A model generated the notes under the pieces. It saw only the letters and a program-made list of their open reading frames with translations, was not told the origin of the DNA and made no database searches. This document shows positions 58,075-64,000 of a stretch of 64,000 nt of DNA, piece by piece. The translations under genes and the position numbers were made by a program. The stretch spans positions 1 through 64,000 of the forward strand of contig DATEGZ010000092.1 of NCBI GenBank assembly GCA_035279905.1, given 5' to 3'. The first letter of the stretch is position 1, and every line of letters starts with the position of its first letter. This DNA is from DATEGZ01 sp035279905. Lineage in GTDB: Bacteria > Acidobacteriota > Vicinamibacteria > Vicinamibacterales > SCN-69-37.

Positions 58075-58351
58075 TTACACCTTCGGCCGGTGCTGTACTC
58101 GGTCCGCGAAATCGTGAATCGCGCGCAGCTGTTCGGGTGTCAGCGCGAACTCCACCCCGAAAATCCGTCCCGAGAACGCCGTGGCGCGGGCGAGGCGCAG
58201 CAAAGTAGGCAAGTCAAAGGGCGCGCTGACTACACCGGTTCCAGAAAGATCTGCCCGCTCGTCAACGTTGGCCTCGAGGACCCGCGCCGCCTCCCGGCAG
58301 CACGCTGATGGCCAGGACTAACGAGGTTGTCGCGAGTCGCTGCGGGGACAT
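58075..58351 (-). pseudogene. Frameshifted small secreted-protein gene
   Basis: From an ATG at 58351 the frame encodes a good signal peptide (MSPQRLATTSLVLAISVLPGG) but stops soon after. The adjacent frame then reads AARVLEANVDERADLSGTGV and continues as VVSAPFDLPTLLRLARATAF to EFALTPEQLRAIHDFADRV before TAA at 58077-58075. The second part has normal codon use and the look of a real protein end. A 1-nt shift within a G/C run near 58290 would join them into about 92 residues. It could also be a sequencing or assembly error. Confidence 0.6.
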
Positions 58352-58370
58352 CGCTTCAGCAAATTCTACG

Positions 58371-58449
58371 CCCCCGGACTTCCGCGGAGCCCCCGGGACC
58401 TCCAGCGGAAGCCCCCTTGGACTTCCAGCGTAGCCCCCGGACTTCCGAG
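58371..58449. repeat. Four copies of a CCCCCGGACTTCC unit
   Basis: Copies begin cccccggacttccgcggag, cccccgggacctccagcgg, cccccttggacttccagcg and cccccggacttccgag, spaced 19-22 nt. They end just before the reverse lipoprotein gene stop (58452). Confidence 0.75.
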
Positions 58450-58451
58450 GT

Positions 58452-58916
58452 CTATTTCCTGAGTATCTCCACCCCGCTGACGGCGCCCAAACACGTCGTC
58501 CCTGTGAACGGCACGCGAATCTGGTCATTCTGCATCGTCGCCGTGCCGCTCAGCGAAATCGGGCACGAGTCGATGCTCGGGCTCGTGCCGATGCCGGTCG
58601 CCGTCCACGTGATCGTGTCGCCCGACAGTTTACCGCTGGCCGTGCCCGTGACCGTCATGTTGTTGAAGCACTTCGCGGTGAACGTGCCCGAGCCGGTGTC
58701 GCCGTTGACGTCGGTCACATTCCACATGAAATCCGAGCACGTGCTCGAAAGCGACGTGGCCGGCGCGACCGACGACCAGGTGCCACTGAGGCCCTGCACG
58801 CCCGTCTGGCTGGGCGTCGTCGAAGGCTTCGTCAAGGACGACAGGAGAGATTCGGGATTGCAACCGGCGCCCGCCACGGCGGCGACGAGCACTGCGGTCA
58901 TCAGCTTGCGTGTCAT
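58452..58916 (-). CDS. Putative lipoprotein of unknown function
   Basis: A 154-residue protein with a lipoprotein-like N-terminus (MTRKLMTAVLVAAVAGAGCN; a weak lipobox ending at Cys19). The mature part is Ser/Thr/Gly-rich and beta-like, with repeats GTFTAKCFNNMTVTGTASG and PISLSGTATMQ and pairs of Cys. GGAGG precedes the ATG. No family is recognised. Confidence 0.7.
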   Translation of the reverse strand: MTRKLMTAVLVAAVAGAGCNPESLLSSLTKPSTTPSQTGVQGLSGTWSSVAPATSLSSTCSDFMWNVTDVNGDTGSGTFTAKCFNNMTVTGTASGKLSGDTITWTATGIGTSPSIDSCPISLSGTATMQNDQIRVPFTGTTCLGAVSGVEILRK

Positions 58917-58989
58917 GAAAGGCCGCCTCCTCGTCCAGTATCGTCCGGAGGACTCTGCCGCAGTAGTCGGAAGTACGGAGCGAACGAGC

Positions 58990-59139
58990 GGCAGCGAGTG
59001 AGCCGCCGGAGCGGAGCGGGGAAATGGGGCCCCGCGAGCGACCCGCCTTCGTTCGCTTCGCGAACTTCGGCGTGGCCGCGCCGAAGCCGTAGGCGAAGGC
59101 GGGCGGCGATAGGGGGTCCGGCGGGACGAAGTCCCCCGG
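58990..59139. repeat. Clustered GC-rich hairpin repeats upstream of def
   Basis: The 240-bp divergent gap holds three repeat words: cggagcgggg-aatggggccccgcgagc (as in the hpnC end), a CCCGCCTTCG ... CGAAGGCGGG hairpin with an inner CTTCGGCG/CGCCGAAG stem, and GTCCGG ... CCGGAC. No gene is seen. The def -10 box follows immediately. Confidence 0.7.
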
Positions 59140-59144
59140 ACAAA

Positions 59145-59150
59145 TATAAT
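59145..59150 (+). promoter_or_regulatory. -10 box TATAAT, 6 nt before the def ATG
   Basis: A perfect TATAAT followed by caccgc and the ATG at 59157. Leaderless start likely. The repeat cluster ends just 5 bp upstream. Confidence 0.6.
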
Positions 59151-59156
59151 CACCGC

Positions 59157-59750
59157 ATGGCCATCCTGAAGGTCGCTCGCATGGGGCATCCCGTCCTGCG
59201 GGCCAAGGCGAGGCCGGTGCCGCCGCAGGCGATCGCTTCGCCCCCGATCCAGCAGCTCATCGACGACATGTTCGAGACGATGCACGAATACACGGGGATT
59301 GGGCTGGCCGCGCCACAGGTCCACGAGTCCGTGCGCATCTTCGTGGCCGGTGTGCGTCAGGTCCCGGTGGCTCCGGTGCTCGACGATGACCAGGAGATGC
59401 CGTTCATCGCGCTGGTCAACCCCGAGGTGACGCTCGTCGGGCCCGCCACCGACGAAGGCTGGGAGGGCTGCCTCAGCATCCCCGACATCCGCGGCCGCGT
59501 GCCGCGCGCGTCGCAGATCCAGGTGCGCGCGTACGATCGCACCGGCCGGCGCGTCGAGCTGATCGCGAGCGGATTGCCCGCGCGCGTGATTCAGCACGAG
59601 AACGATCATCTCGACGGTATCCTGTTCTTCGATCGCATGGCCACCTACGAGTCGCTGACGTTCATGGACGAATACCGGCGCTACTGGGTGAAAGACGAAG
59701 ACGACGAGAAAGACGAGAAGGACGAGCACGACGACCGCGACGACGACTGA
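59157..59750 (+). CDS. def: Peptide deformylase
   Basis: A 197-residue peptide deformylase. The three motifs are GIGLAAPQV, EGCLSIPDIRG (metal Cys) and IQHENDHLDGILF (HExxH). It removes formyl groups from nascent proteins. The last 18 residues are almost only Asp, Glu and Lys (DEDDEKDEKDEHDDRDDD), an unusual acidic tail. fmt is not next to it. The ThyX-like gene starts 9 bp downstream. Confidence 0.95.
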   Translation: MAILKVARMGHPVLRAKARPVPPQAIASPPIQQLIDDMFETMHEYTGIGLAAPQVHESVRIFVAGVRQVPVAPVLDDDQEMPFIALVNPEVTLVGPATDEGWEGCLSIPDIRGRVPRASQIQVRAYDRTGRRVELIASGLPARVIQHENDHLDGILFFDRMATYESLTFMDEYRRYWVKDEDDEKDEKDEHDDRDDD

Positions 59751-59759
59751 GGCCAGACG

Positions 59760-61355
59760 ATGTTCACTCCGGCGGAAGCCGACAAGATCTCGCCGTATTT
59801 CACCAACCTCGACCGGCCGGTGTTCGCGCTCGTCAACCTGCCGGAGACGGTCAAGGGCGCGCTGTTCGCGCGCTACTCGCGATCTGCGAAGTCGCTGCGC
59901 CGCCTCTTTCTCGACGAGTTTCTCGAGGACACGGCCGGGCTCGCCGCGCCGAAGCCGCAAAGCGGCGAAGGCGGGACGGGCAGTGCCCGCGCCGAGCGTC
60001 TGTATCAGCGTGTCTTGAGCGAATACGGCGACGACTCGGTCGCGCAGCTTGGCGGCGTGCACCTGGCGGTCGAGGACGCGTCGAATCTGCTGACGAAAGT
60101 CCTCGAGCGCGGCCGCCTGATGGCGTACCTCGAGCAGTCCACGCGATACATTCCGTACACCGATCGGCGCGGCGACGCGTGGCGCTACCACGTGCCCGCC
60201 GAGCTCGACGGCCACCCGCTGCGCGAGCAATTCGCGAGCGTCATGAACGCGACATTCGAGACGTACGCCCGCTGGATCGATCCGATGCGCGCGTGGTTCG
60301 AGCGGCGCTACCCGAAGGCGGCGAGCGACTCGGACGCCGTCTACCGGCAGGCGATTCGCGCGAAAGCGCTCGACACCCTGCGCGGGCTGCTGCCGGCCGC
60401 GACGCAGTCGAACGTCGGGATCTTCGGCACGGGGCAGGGCTACGAGGCGCTGCTGCTGCGCATGCGCGCGCACCCGCTCGAGGAAGTGCGCGCGACCGCC
60501 GATGCGATGCTGGTCGAGCTGCGCAAAGTGATCCCCGCGTTTCTTACGCGGGTCGATCAGCCGGATCGCGGCGGCCGATGGACGACGTACTTCGAGGAGA
60601 CGCGGGAAGCGACGCTCGCACTCGCGCGCCGGCTCGAGTCGAAGACGCCGCCGGCGCCGCGTGACGAGGTCACGCTGACGGACTTCGATCCCGACGGCGA
60701 GATCAAGGTCGTCGCGACCGCCCTCTACACCTCGTCGTCTCTGCCGGACGACGAGCTGATGGCCGCGGCGAGGCGCATGAGCGCCGAGGAGCGGGCGGCG
60801 GTGCTCGCGGCCTACGTCGGCGAGCGTGGCAACCGGCGCCACAAACCGGGCCGCGCGTTCGAGCGCACGAGCTACCGGTTCGACGTGCTCACCGACTACG
60901 GCGCGTTTCGAGACCTGCAGCGGCACCGGCTGCTCACGATCGATTGGCAGGCGTTGACGCCGCGCCACGGCTTCGTCGAACCGGAAGCGGTGATCGAAGC
61001 CGGCGGCGACGCGGACTGGCAGGATGTGATGCGGCGATCGGCGGCGCTGTACGACGCGCTTGCGGACGCGGGCCTGGCGACCGTGGCGCAGTACGCGGTG
61101 TCGATGGCCTATCGCGTGCGGTTCGTCATGGACATGAACGCGCGCGAAGCGATGCACGTGATCGAGCTGAGGACAGCGCCGGCGGGGCATCCGGCCTACC
61201 GCCGCGTATGCCAGCAGATGCATCGCCTGATCGCCGACCGCGCGGGCCATCACGCGATCGCCGCGTCGATGAAGTTCGCGGATCACACGGCGGTCGAGCT
61301 CGAGCGTCTGCAGGAGGAGCGCCGCCTCGAGGCGAAGCGACAGGTGCGCGCGTGA
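59760..61355 (+). CDS. Double-domain ThyX-like flavin-dependent thymidylate synthase homologue
   Basis: A 531-residue protein made of two ThyX-related halves. Half one (about 20-250) has GRLMAYLEQSTRYIPY, the S-x-R-Y part of the ThyX motif. Half two (about 310-520) has AFRDLQRHRLLTIDWQ, the R-H-R part. Single-domain ThyX has about 220-250 residues and both parts in one chain as RHRxxSxxxxSxRY. The composite site could still form between halves, or the protein may be inactive in dTMP synthesis. Codons near 59945-59978 (AAPKPQSGEGGTG) match a genomic repeat, so an in-frame insertion is likely. Confidence 0.8.
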   Translation: MFTPAEADKISPYFTNLDRPVFALVNLPETVKGALFARYSRSAKSLRRLFLDEFLEDTAGLAAPKPQSGEGGTGSARAERLYQRVLSEYGDDSVAQLGGVHLAVEDASNLLTKVLERGRLMAYLEQSTRYIPYTDRRGDAWRYHVPAELDGHPLREQFASVMNATFETYARWIDPMRAWFERRYPKAASDSDAVYRQAIRAKALDTLRGLLPAATQSNVGIFGTGQGYEALLLRMRAHPLEEVRATADAMLVELRKVIPAFLTRVDQPDRGGRWTTYFEETREATLALARRLESKTPPAPRDEVTLTDFDPDGEIKVVATALYTSSSLPDDELMAAARRMSAEERAAVLAAYVGERGNRRHKPGRAFERTSYRFDVLTDYGAFRDLQRHRLLTIDWQALTPRHGFVEPEAVIEAGGDADWQDVMRRSAALYDALADAGLATVAQYAVSMAYRVRFVMDMNAREAMHVIELRTAPAGHPAYRRVCQQMHRLIADRAGHHAIAASMKFADHTAVELERLQEERRLEAKRQVRA

Positions 61356-61780
61356 CGCTCCTGAGCGCGCATCGGCTCATGGTCCGCTTCCGCGACTGCG
61401 ATCCGCTCGGCCACGTCAACAACGCCGTCTACCTGACGTACCTGGAGCAGGCGCGCTTCACGCTGTGGCGCCAGCAGATTGGCTTCGTCGCGCGCCCCGT
61501 CTCGGAGGGCGGGAAGCGCGGCGAGGGCATGATCCTCGCGCGCGCCGAGATCGACTTTCGCGCGCAGGCCCGCTACGGCGACGAGCTCGAAGTACAGCTC
61601 AGCCTCGCGTCAATCGGCCGATCGAGTTTCACCTACGAGTACCAGATCGTCCGTCTGCCGGCCGGCGACCTGATGGCGAGCGCGCGCACTGTGCAGGTGT
61701 GGTACGACTACGATCGCGAGCGGCCCGTGCCGCTGTCCGACGAGATGAAGCGCCAGCTCGCCGTGCCGATTGGAGCGTGA
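61352..61780 (+). CDS. YbgC-type acyl-CoA thioesterase
   Basis: A 142-residue hotdog-fold 4HBT thioesterase. The family signature with the catalytic Asp is FRDCDPLGHVNNAVYLTYLEQAR. The rest fits one hotdog domain. It hydrolyses short acyl-CoA or acyl-ACP. GTG start overlaps the ThyX-like stop (GTGA); the glutaredoxin-like gene starts at the base after its stop. Confidence 0.9.
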   Translation: MTLLSAHRLMVRFRDCDPLGHVNNAVYLTYLEQARFTLWRQQIGFVARPVSEGGKRGEGMILARAEIDFRAQARYGDELEVQLSLASIGRSSFTYEYQIVRLPAGDLMASARTVQVWYDYDRERPVPLSDEMKRQLAVPIGA

Positions 61781-61987
61781 ATGGTCCTCATCTTCGGCAA
61801 AGACGCGTGTCCGTACACCGAGGCGGCGCTCGACGACCACAAGGCGCGTCATGTGCCGTTCGAGTACATCAACGTGAAGAAGAACGCGGCGGACCTCGAG
61901 CGCATGCTCACCTACAGTGGGGGACGCCGCCGCGTGCCCGTGATCGTCGACGGCGAGAAAGTGACGATCGGGTTCGGCGGCACGTGA
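61781..61987 (+). CDS. UXX-star-type glutaredoxin-like protein
   Basis: A 68-residue glutaredoxin-like protein: VLIFGKDACPYTEAALDDHKAR holds the redox motif CPYT, and RRRVPVIVDGEKVTIGFGGT the cis-Pro and the glycine-rich end. It matches the small UXX-star family, where the first redox residue may be Sec or Cys; here it is Cys. It probably reduces disulfides with thioredoxin or glutathione-like partners. Immediately downstream is the palindrome-rich promoter region. Confidence 0.85.
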   Translation: MVLIFGKDACPYTEAALDDHKARHVPFEYINVKKNAADLERMLTYSGGRRRVPVIVDGEKVTIGFGGT

Positions 61988-62033
61988 GGTGTGTGAGCCG
62001 CCGGCCGGGCGCCGGCGCCGACGATCTGAGTGC

Positions 62034-62063
62034 GTGTGGATCACACAGCGGTGACGTGTCACC
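62034..62063. promoter_or_regulatory. Two adjacent palindromes upstream of the RNA promoter
   Basis: GTGTGGATCACAC (62034-62046) and GGTGACGTGTCACC (62050-62063) are separated by 3 bp and lie about 100 bp upstream of the promoter. They look like binding sites for dimeric regulators. Confidence 0.4.
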
Positions 62064-62164
62064 CGATTTCTGCGCGGGACTTTGGTCACGCACCGCTACC
62101 GCGCCGGCGCGACGAGCGCGTGACGCGAGGTAACTCCTTGCGAACAGAGTGGTTACTCAAAACC

Positions 62165-62193
62165 TTGACAGATTGTGAAAGTTTTCACATAAT
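62165..62193 (+). promoter_or_regulatory. Near-consensus sigma-70 promoter with Rex-box-like operator
   Basis: TTGACA (62165-62170), 17 bp, CATAAT (62188-62193). The spacer and -10 hold TTGTGAAAGTTTTCACAT (62173-62190), which matches the Rex consensus TTGTGAAnnnnTTCACAA in all but the last base. Rex represses when NADH is low, so this promoter may open when the NADH/NAD ratio is high. It is the strongest promoter in the window. Confidence 0.7.
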
Positions 62194-62199
62194 TAATAC

Positions 62200-62354
62200 G
62201 GTCGTTCCTGGCCCGACTTCTGCAGAGTACGACCCTCGCGGTTTCCCCTCCCCGGAAACCGTTGCTCAGCGCAAGACCTCGTGCTCGCCTTCTTTAGCTT
62301 CCAAACAAAAGCTCTTCCTGAATACAAAGGGCCAGGAACGAGCTTTTCCCTTTT
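62200..62354 (+). ncRNA. Candidate structured small RNA or attenuator leader
   Basis: Begins at the predicted start site of the promoter. Positions 62203-62214 (CGTTCCTGGCCC) are perfectly complementary to 62329-62340. Inside, 62225-62232 pairs with 62279-62286 (8 bp, one G-U) and CGGTTTCC/GGAAACCG (62239-62246, 62254-62261) forms a 7-nt-loop hairpin. The 3' arm can alternatively pair with AAGCTCTTCCTG (62309-62320) as a terminator hairpin followed by TTTTCCCTTTT. No ORF is present. The closed-rod form resembles 6S RNA in outline only. Confidence 0.55.
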
Positions 62355-62357
62355 CAA

Positions 62358-62474
62358 GTACGACTGGTACGTCAGGTACGACGAACCTGCATTCGTTTCA
62401 TCTTCTATTTGGTTTGAAGAAGAGAAGGTCGACGAGCGATAGCTCGTTCCTCGTACCTGACGTACCGGTCGTAC
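62358..62474. repeat. Inverted pair of nonamer-repeat arms, copy 2
   Basis: Left arm 62358-62381 and right arm 62451-62474 are reverse complements in 23 of 24 bp; each is a run of 9-nt units (gtacgactg, gtacgtcag, gtacgacga). The core is a T/A-rich hairpin. It is the same element as 8010-8130 and stands between the RNA candidate and the MBL gene. Confidence 0.78.
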
Positions 62475-62488
62475 CTGAAAGACTCTAG

Positions 62489-63238
62489 ATGGTTCCCGAG
62501 CTTTTACACGCCGGTAATCCCAGCCCGATGACGGGCTCCGGCAACAACACGTGGCTGCTCGACGGCGTTGAGCCCACGCTCGTCGACGCGGGCGTCGGCC
62601 ACGCGCCGCACGTCGACGCGATCGCGGCGGCGCTCGGCGGGCGTGATCTTGCGCGCGTGCTCGTGACGCACCATCACGCCGATCATTCGTCGGGCATCGA
62701 CGCGCTTCGCACGCGCTGGCCGTCGCTCGACGCCGCCAAGTGCGTGCAGGCCGGCGAGCGCGGCTGGCGCGGGCTCGCCGACAACGAGCGCGTCCGCGCC
62801 GGCGATCGCGATCTCACCGTCATCCACACGCCGGGACACGCACCCGATCACGTGTGCTTCTGGGACCCGGCGGATCGCGCGCTGTACTCGGGCGACATGC
62901 TGGCAATCGGGACGACGGTCATGATCCCGGCCGGTCGGGGCGGCAATCTCCGGCAGTACCTGGCGTCGCTCGAGCGTATGGCGGCGCTCGATCCGCGCAT
63001 CGCGTATCCGGGACACGGGCCGGTGATCGATCGGCCCGTCGATCTCATCCGCGCCTACATCGCGCACCGAGCGATGCGTGAACAGCAGGTGCTGGCGTGC
63101 TGGCGGGACGGGATGCGCGATCTCGACGCGATCGTGACGAAGATCTACGGTGAGCTCGTCGATCCGGTGCGACGCGCGGCGCGGGAAACGATAGCCGCGC
63201 ACCTCGAGAAACTGCGCGAGGACGGATCCATCCAATAG
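62489..63238 (+). CDS. MBL-fold hydrolase (LACTB2-like)
   Basis: A 249-residue metallo-beta-lactamase with a C-terminal winged-helix-like domain, like LACTB2 endoribonucleases. Zinc ligands are in VTHHHADHSSG, the His in HTPGHAPDHV, the Asp in LYSGDMLAIG, and the His in YPGHGPVID. The C-terminal VLACWRDGMRDLDAIVTKIYGELVD resembles the RNA-binding end of the family. The stop codon is created within an octamer repeat (ATCCAATAG). It is preceded by the RNA candidate and repeat, so its promoter is unclear. Confidence 0.87.
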   Translation: MVPELLHAGNPSPMTGSGNNTWLLDGVEPTLVDAGVGHAPHVDAIAAALGGRDLARVLVTHHHADHSSGIDALRTRWPSLDAAKCVQAGERGWRGLADNERVRAGDRDLTVIHTPGHAPDHVCFWDPADRALYSGDMLAIGTTVMIPAGRGGNLRQYLASLERMAALDPRIAYPGHGPVIDRPVDLIRAYIAHRAMREQQVLACWRDGMRDLDAIVTKIYGELVDPVRRAARETIAAHLEKLREDGSIQ

Positions 63239-63269
63239 CCCAATAGCCCGATGGCCCAATGACCCGATC
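63232..63269. repeat. Octamer repeat CCCAATAG/CCCGATGG, copy 2
   Basis: Units ccaatag, cccaatag, cccgatgg, cccaatga, cccgatc with an 8-nt period, as at 25115-25144. The first unit provides the stop codon of the MBL gene. Confidence 0.75.
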
Positions 63270-63670
63270 TACGCCGGTTGCCATCCCGGCGGCAGTTGCT
63301 TCGATCGCGCCGGCACGTTCTCCGCCTTCGGCAGCGCGTCGCGCACCACGCGCTCGAGCTCTTCGAGATACGCAATGAAGCGGCGGCGTCCGTCGGTCGA
63401 GAGCCGCGCGAGCGTTTGCGGCCGTCGTTCTTCGAATCCCTTCCACACTTCCACGAGGCCGGCTTCGCGCAGCACGTCGAGGTGACGGCTGAGGTTGCCG
63501 TCGGTCAGCGCGCAGAGCGTGCGCAGCTCGCCGAAGCGCAAGCCGTCCGGATGCGCGACGAGCGACGTCAGGATGCCGAGCCGCGCCTTCTCGTGCAGGA
63601 CGCGATCGAGCCCCTCGTACGCGAATCGTCCGTTTCCGCCGCGCTCGTTGCCTTCACGCTTTCTCGCCAT
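63269..63670 (-). CDS. Winged-helix transcriptional regulator (DUF/HTH_27 type)
   Basis: A 133-residue protein with an N-terminal winged helix: LDRVLHEKARLGILTSLVAHPDGLRFGELRTLCALTDGNLSRHLDVLREAGLVEVW. The pattern (repression of chromosomal region, then GNLSRHLDVL recognition helix) fits the small ArsR-like/HTH_27 regulators found with membrane proteins. I chose ATG 63670; an earlier ATG at 63679 is possible. The start overlaps the stop of the upstream membrane gene by 17 bp, so they are an operon. Confidence 0.87.
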   Translation of the reverse strand: MARKREGNERGGNGRFAYEGLDRVLHEKARLGILTSLVAHPDGLRFGELRTLCALTDGNLSRHLDVLREAGLVEVWKGFEERRPQTLARLSTDGRRRFIAYLEELERVVRDALPKAENVPARSKQLPPGWQPA

Positions 63671-64000
63671 GATCCTCATCCTGGGCGGCTTCGAGCGCCC
63701 TCATCCGTATGCGATCCGGCCGCTCGATGCTCCAGTAGAGCGCCGCCGCGGCAAACAACTGTCCAACTCCAAACGTCCCGCCGACCGCCCACGGTGAGAG
63801 GGCCGTCGCGCCGGGCGCGCGCCAGAGCAGAAACAACCCGGCGGCGAAGTAGTACAGCGCCACCCAGCCGCTCTCGCGCGGCACGAACGGGCGCGCCGCG
63901 AACACCGCGACGCCGAAGAGCAGCGACCACAGGCCCGGCAGGAGCGTGGCGAGCGTCGGGCTCAGCTGGATCACCGCCGGCGTCACCAGCGCGCCGGCGA
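63654..64000 (-). CDS. Small membrane protein (5' end outside the window)
   Basis: At least 115 residues, open to the window edge, with about four TM segments (LATLLPGLWSLLFGVAVFAARPFV, ALYYFAAGLFLLW, GVGQLFAAAALYWSIE). Paired with the overlapping HTH_27-type regulator, a common arrangement in which the regulator controls the membrane partner. The start lies beyond position 64000; the GTG at 63986 is probably internal. Confidence 0.75.
   Translation of the reverse strand, partial: AGALVTPAVIQLSPTLATLLPGLWSLLFGVAVFAARPFVPRESGWVALYYFAAGLFLLWRAPGATALSPWAVGGTFGVGQLFAAAALYWSIERPDRIRMRALEAAQDEDHGEKA

Noticed and set aside
62200..62354. Calling the RNA candidate 6S RNA or a T-box
   Set aside because: The outline resembles 6S, but I see no conserved bubble sequence, and the T-box AGGGTGGNACCGCG motif is absent. 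It is left as an unclassified candidate.
1..64000. CRISPR arrays
   Set aside because: The short repeats have periods of 7-9 or about 20 nt without unique 30-nt spacers, and no cas genes are present.
1..64000. tRNA or rRNA genes
   Set aside because: I found no stretch with a convincing T-arm/anticodon fold or rRNA consensus. GGTTCGA-like words all fall in the nonamer repeats.

Overview
The window is very GC-rich, gene-dense bacterial chromosome. Gene order and content suggest a Gram-negative, aerobic, free-living heterotroph. It carries outer-membrane-type beta-barrel and lipoprotein genes, hopanoid/squalene genes (hpnCDE), 2-oxoacid dehydrogenase E2/E3 plus lipB, TolB-like propellers and many secreted proteins of unknown function. 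The family mix (UXX-star glutaredoxin, GxxExxY protein, many amidohydrolase, MBL and alpha/beta hydrolase singletons) reminds me most of Acidobacteriota, class Vicinamibacteria. That placement is inference: there is no rRNA or tRNA here to test it.

Layout. 0-5 kb: glycine-zipper protein end, two tandem PYROXD2-like FAD oxidoreductases, and a divergent GcvT-fold gene. 4.7-8 kb: operon of a small secreted protein, a desaturase fused to a Rossmann domain, and a membrane sulfatase. 8-13.2 kb: reverse-strand block (MFS, secreted MBL, FkbM methyltransferase, 4-TM protein, Rieske oxygenase). 13.2-17.8 kb: SixA-like phosphatase, amidohydrolase, PanE-like reductase, MFS, GxxExxY. 18-22 kb: secreted hydrolase, two secreted unknowns, TauE exporter with a DUF1634-propeller fusion. 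22-26.7 kb: molybdopterin oxidoreductase with a fused FeS/NrfD subunit. 26.7-32.5 kb: two-gene DNA N6-adenine methylase plus SNF2 helicase module, probably phage defence. 32.4-41 kb: Smr, queF, an HU-like protein, lpdA, E2, lipB, dehydrogenases, a PLP enzyme, a receiver-domain protein and MBL. 41-48 kb: FHA, RtcB, secreted hydrolase, YgfZ, cytochrome c-barrel plus cupredoxin, Nudix/MutY pair. 48-57 kb: pduO, hpnC-hpnD-hpnE, thiI, LacD-type aldolase, DoxX-like protein, TPR-thioredoxin protein. 57-64 kb: secreted proteins, a frameshifted small gene, def, double ThyX-like protein, thioesterase, UXX-star, a structured RNA candidate, MBL and a winged-helix regulator.

Two themes run through the window. 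First, many genes have a TATAAT-like box only 6-8 nt before the start codon, which points to leaderless transcripts; twice the divergent boxes overlap in a shared ATCATATA(A/G)T core. Second, intergenic DNA is filled with several unrelated families of degenerate short tandem repeats (periods 7, 8 or 9) and palindromes. They often run into coding ends. One palindrome family supplies the start codons of two unrelated genes and the C-terminal tails of three others.

The strongest candidate for something new outside protein genes is at 62.03-62.5 kb. There a near-consensus promoter overlaps a Rex-box-like operator and drives a roughly 150-nt RNA. Its two ends are perfectly complementary over 12 nt, and its 3' arm can alternatively form a terminator.
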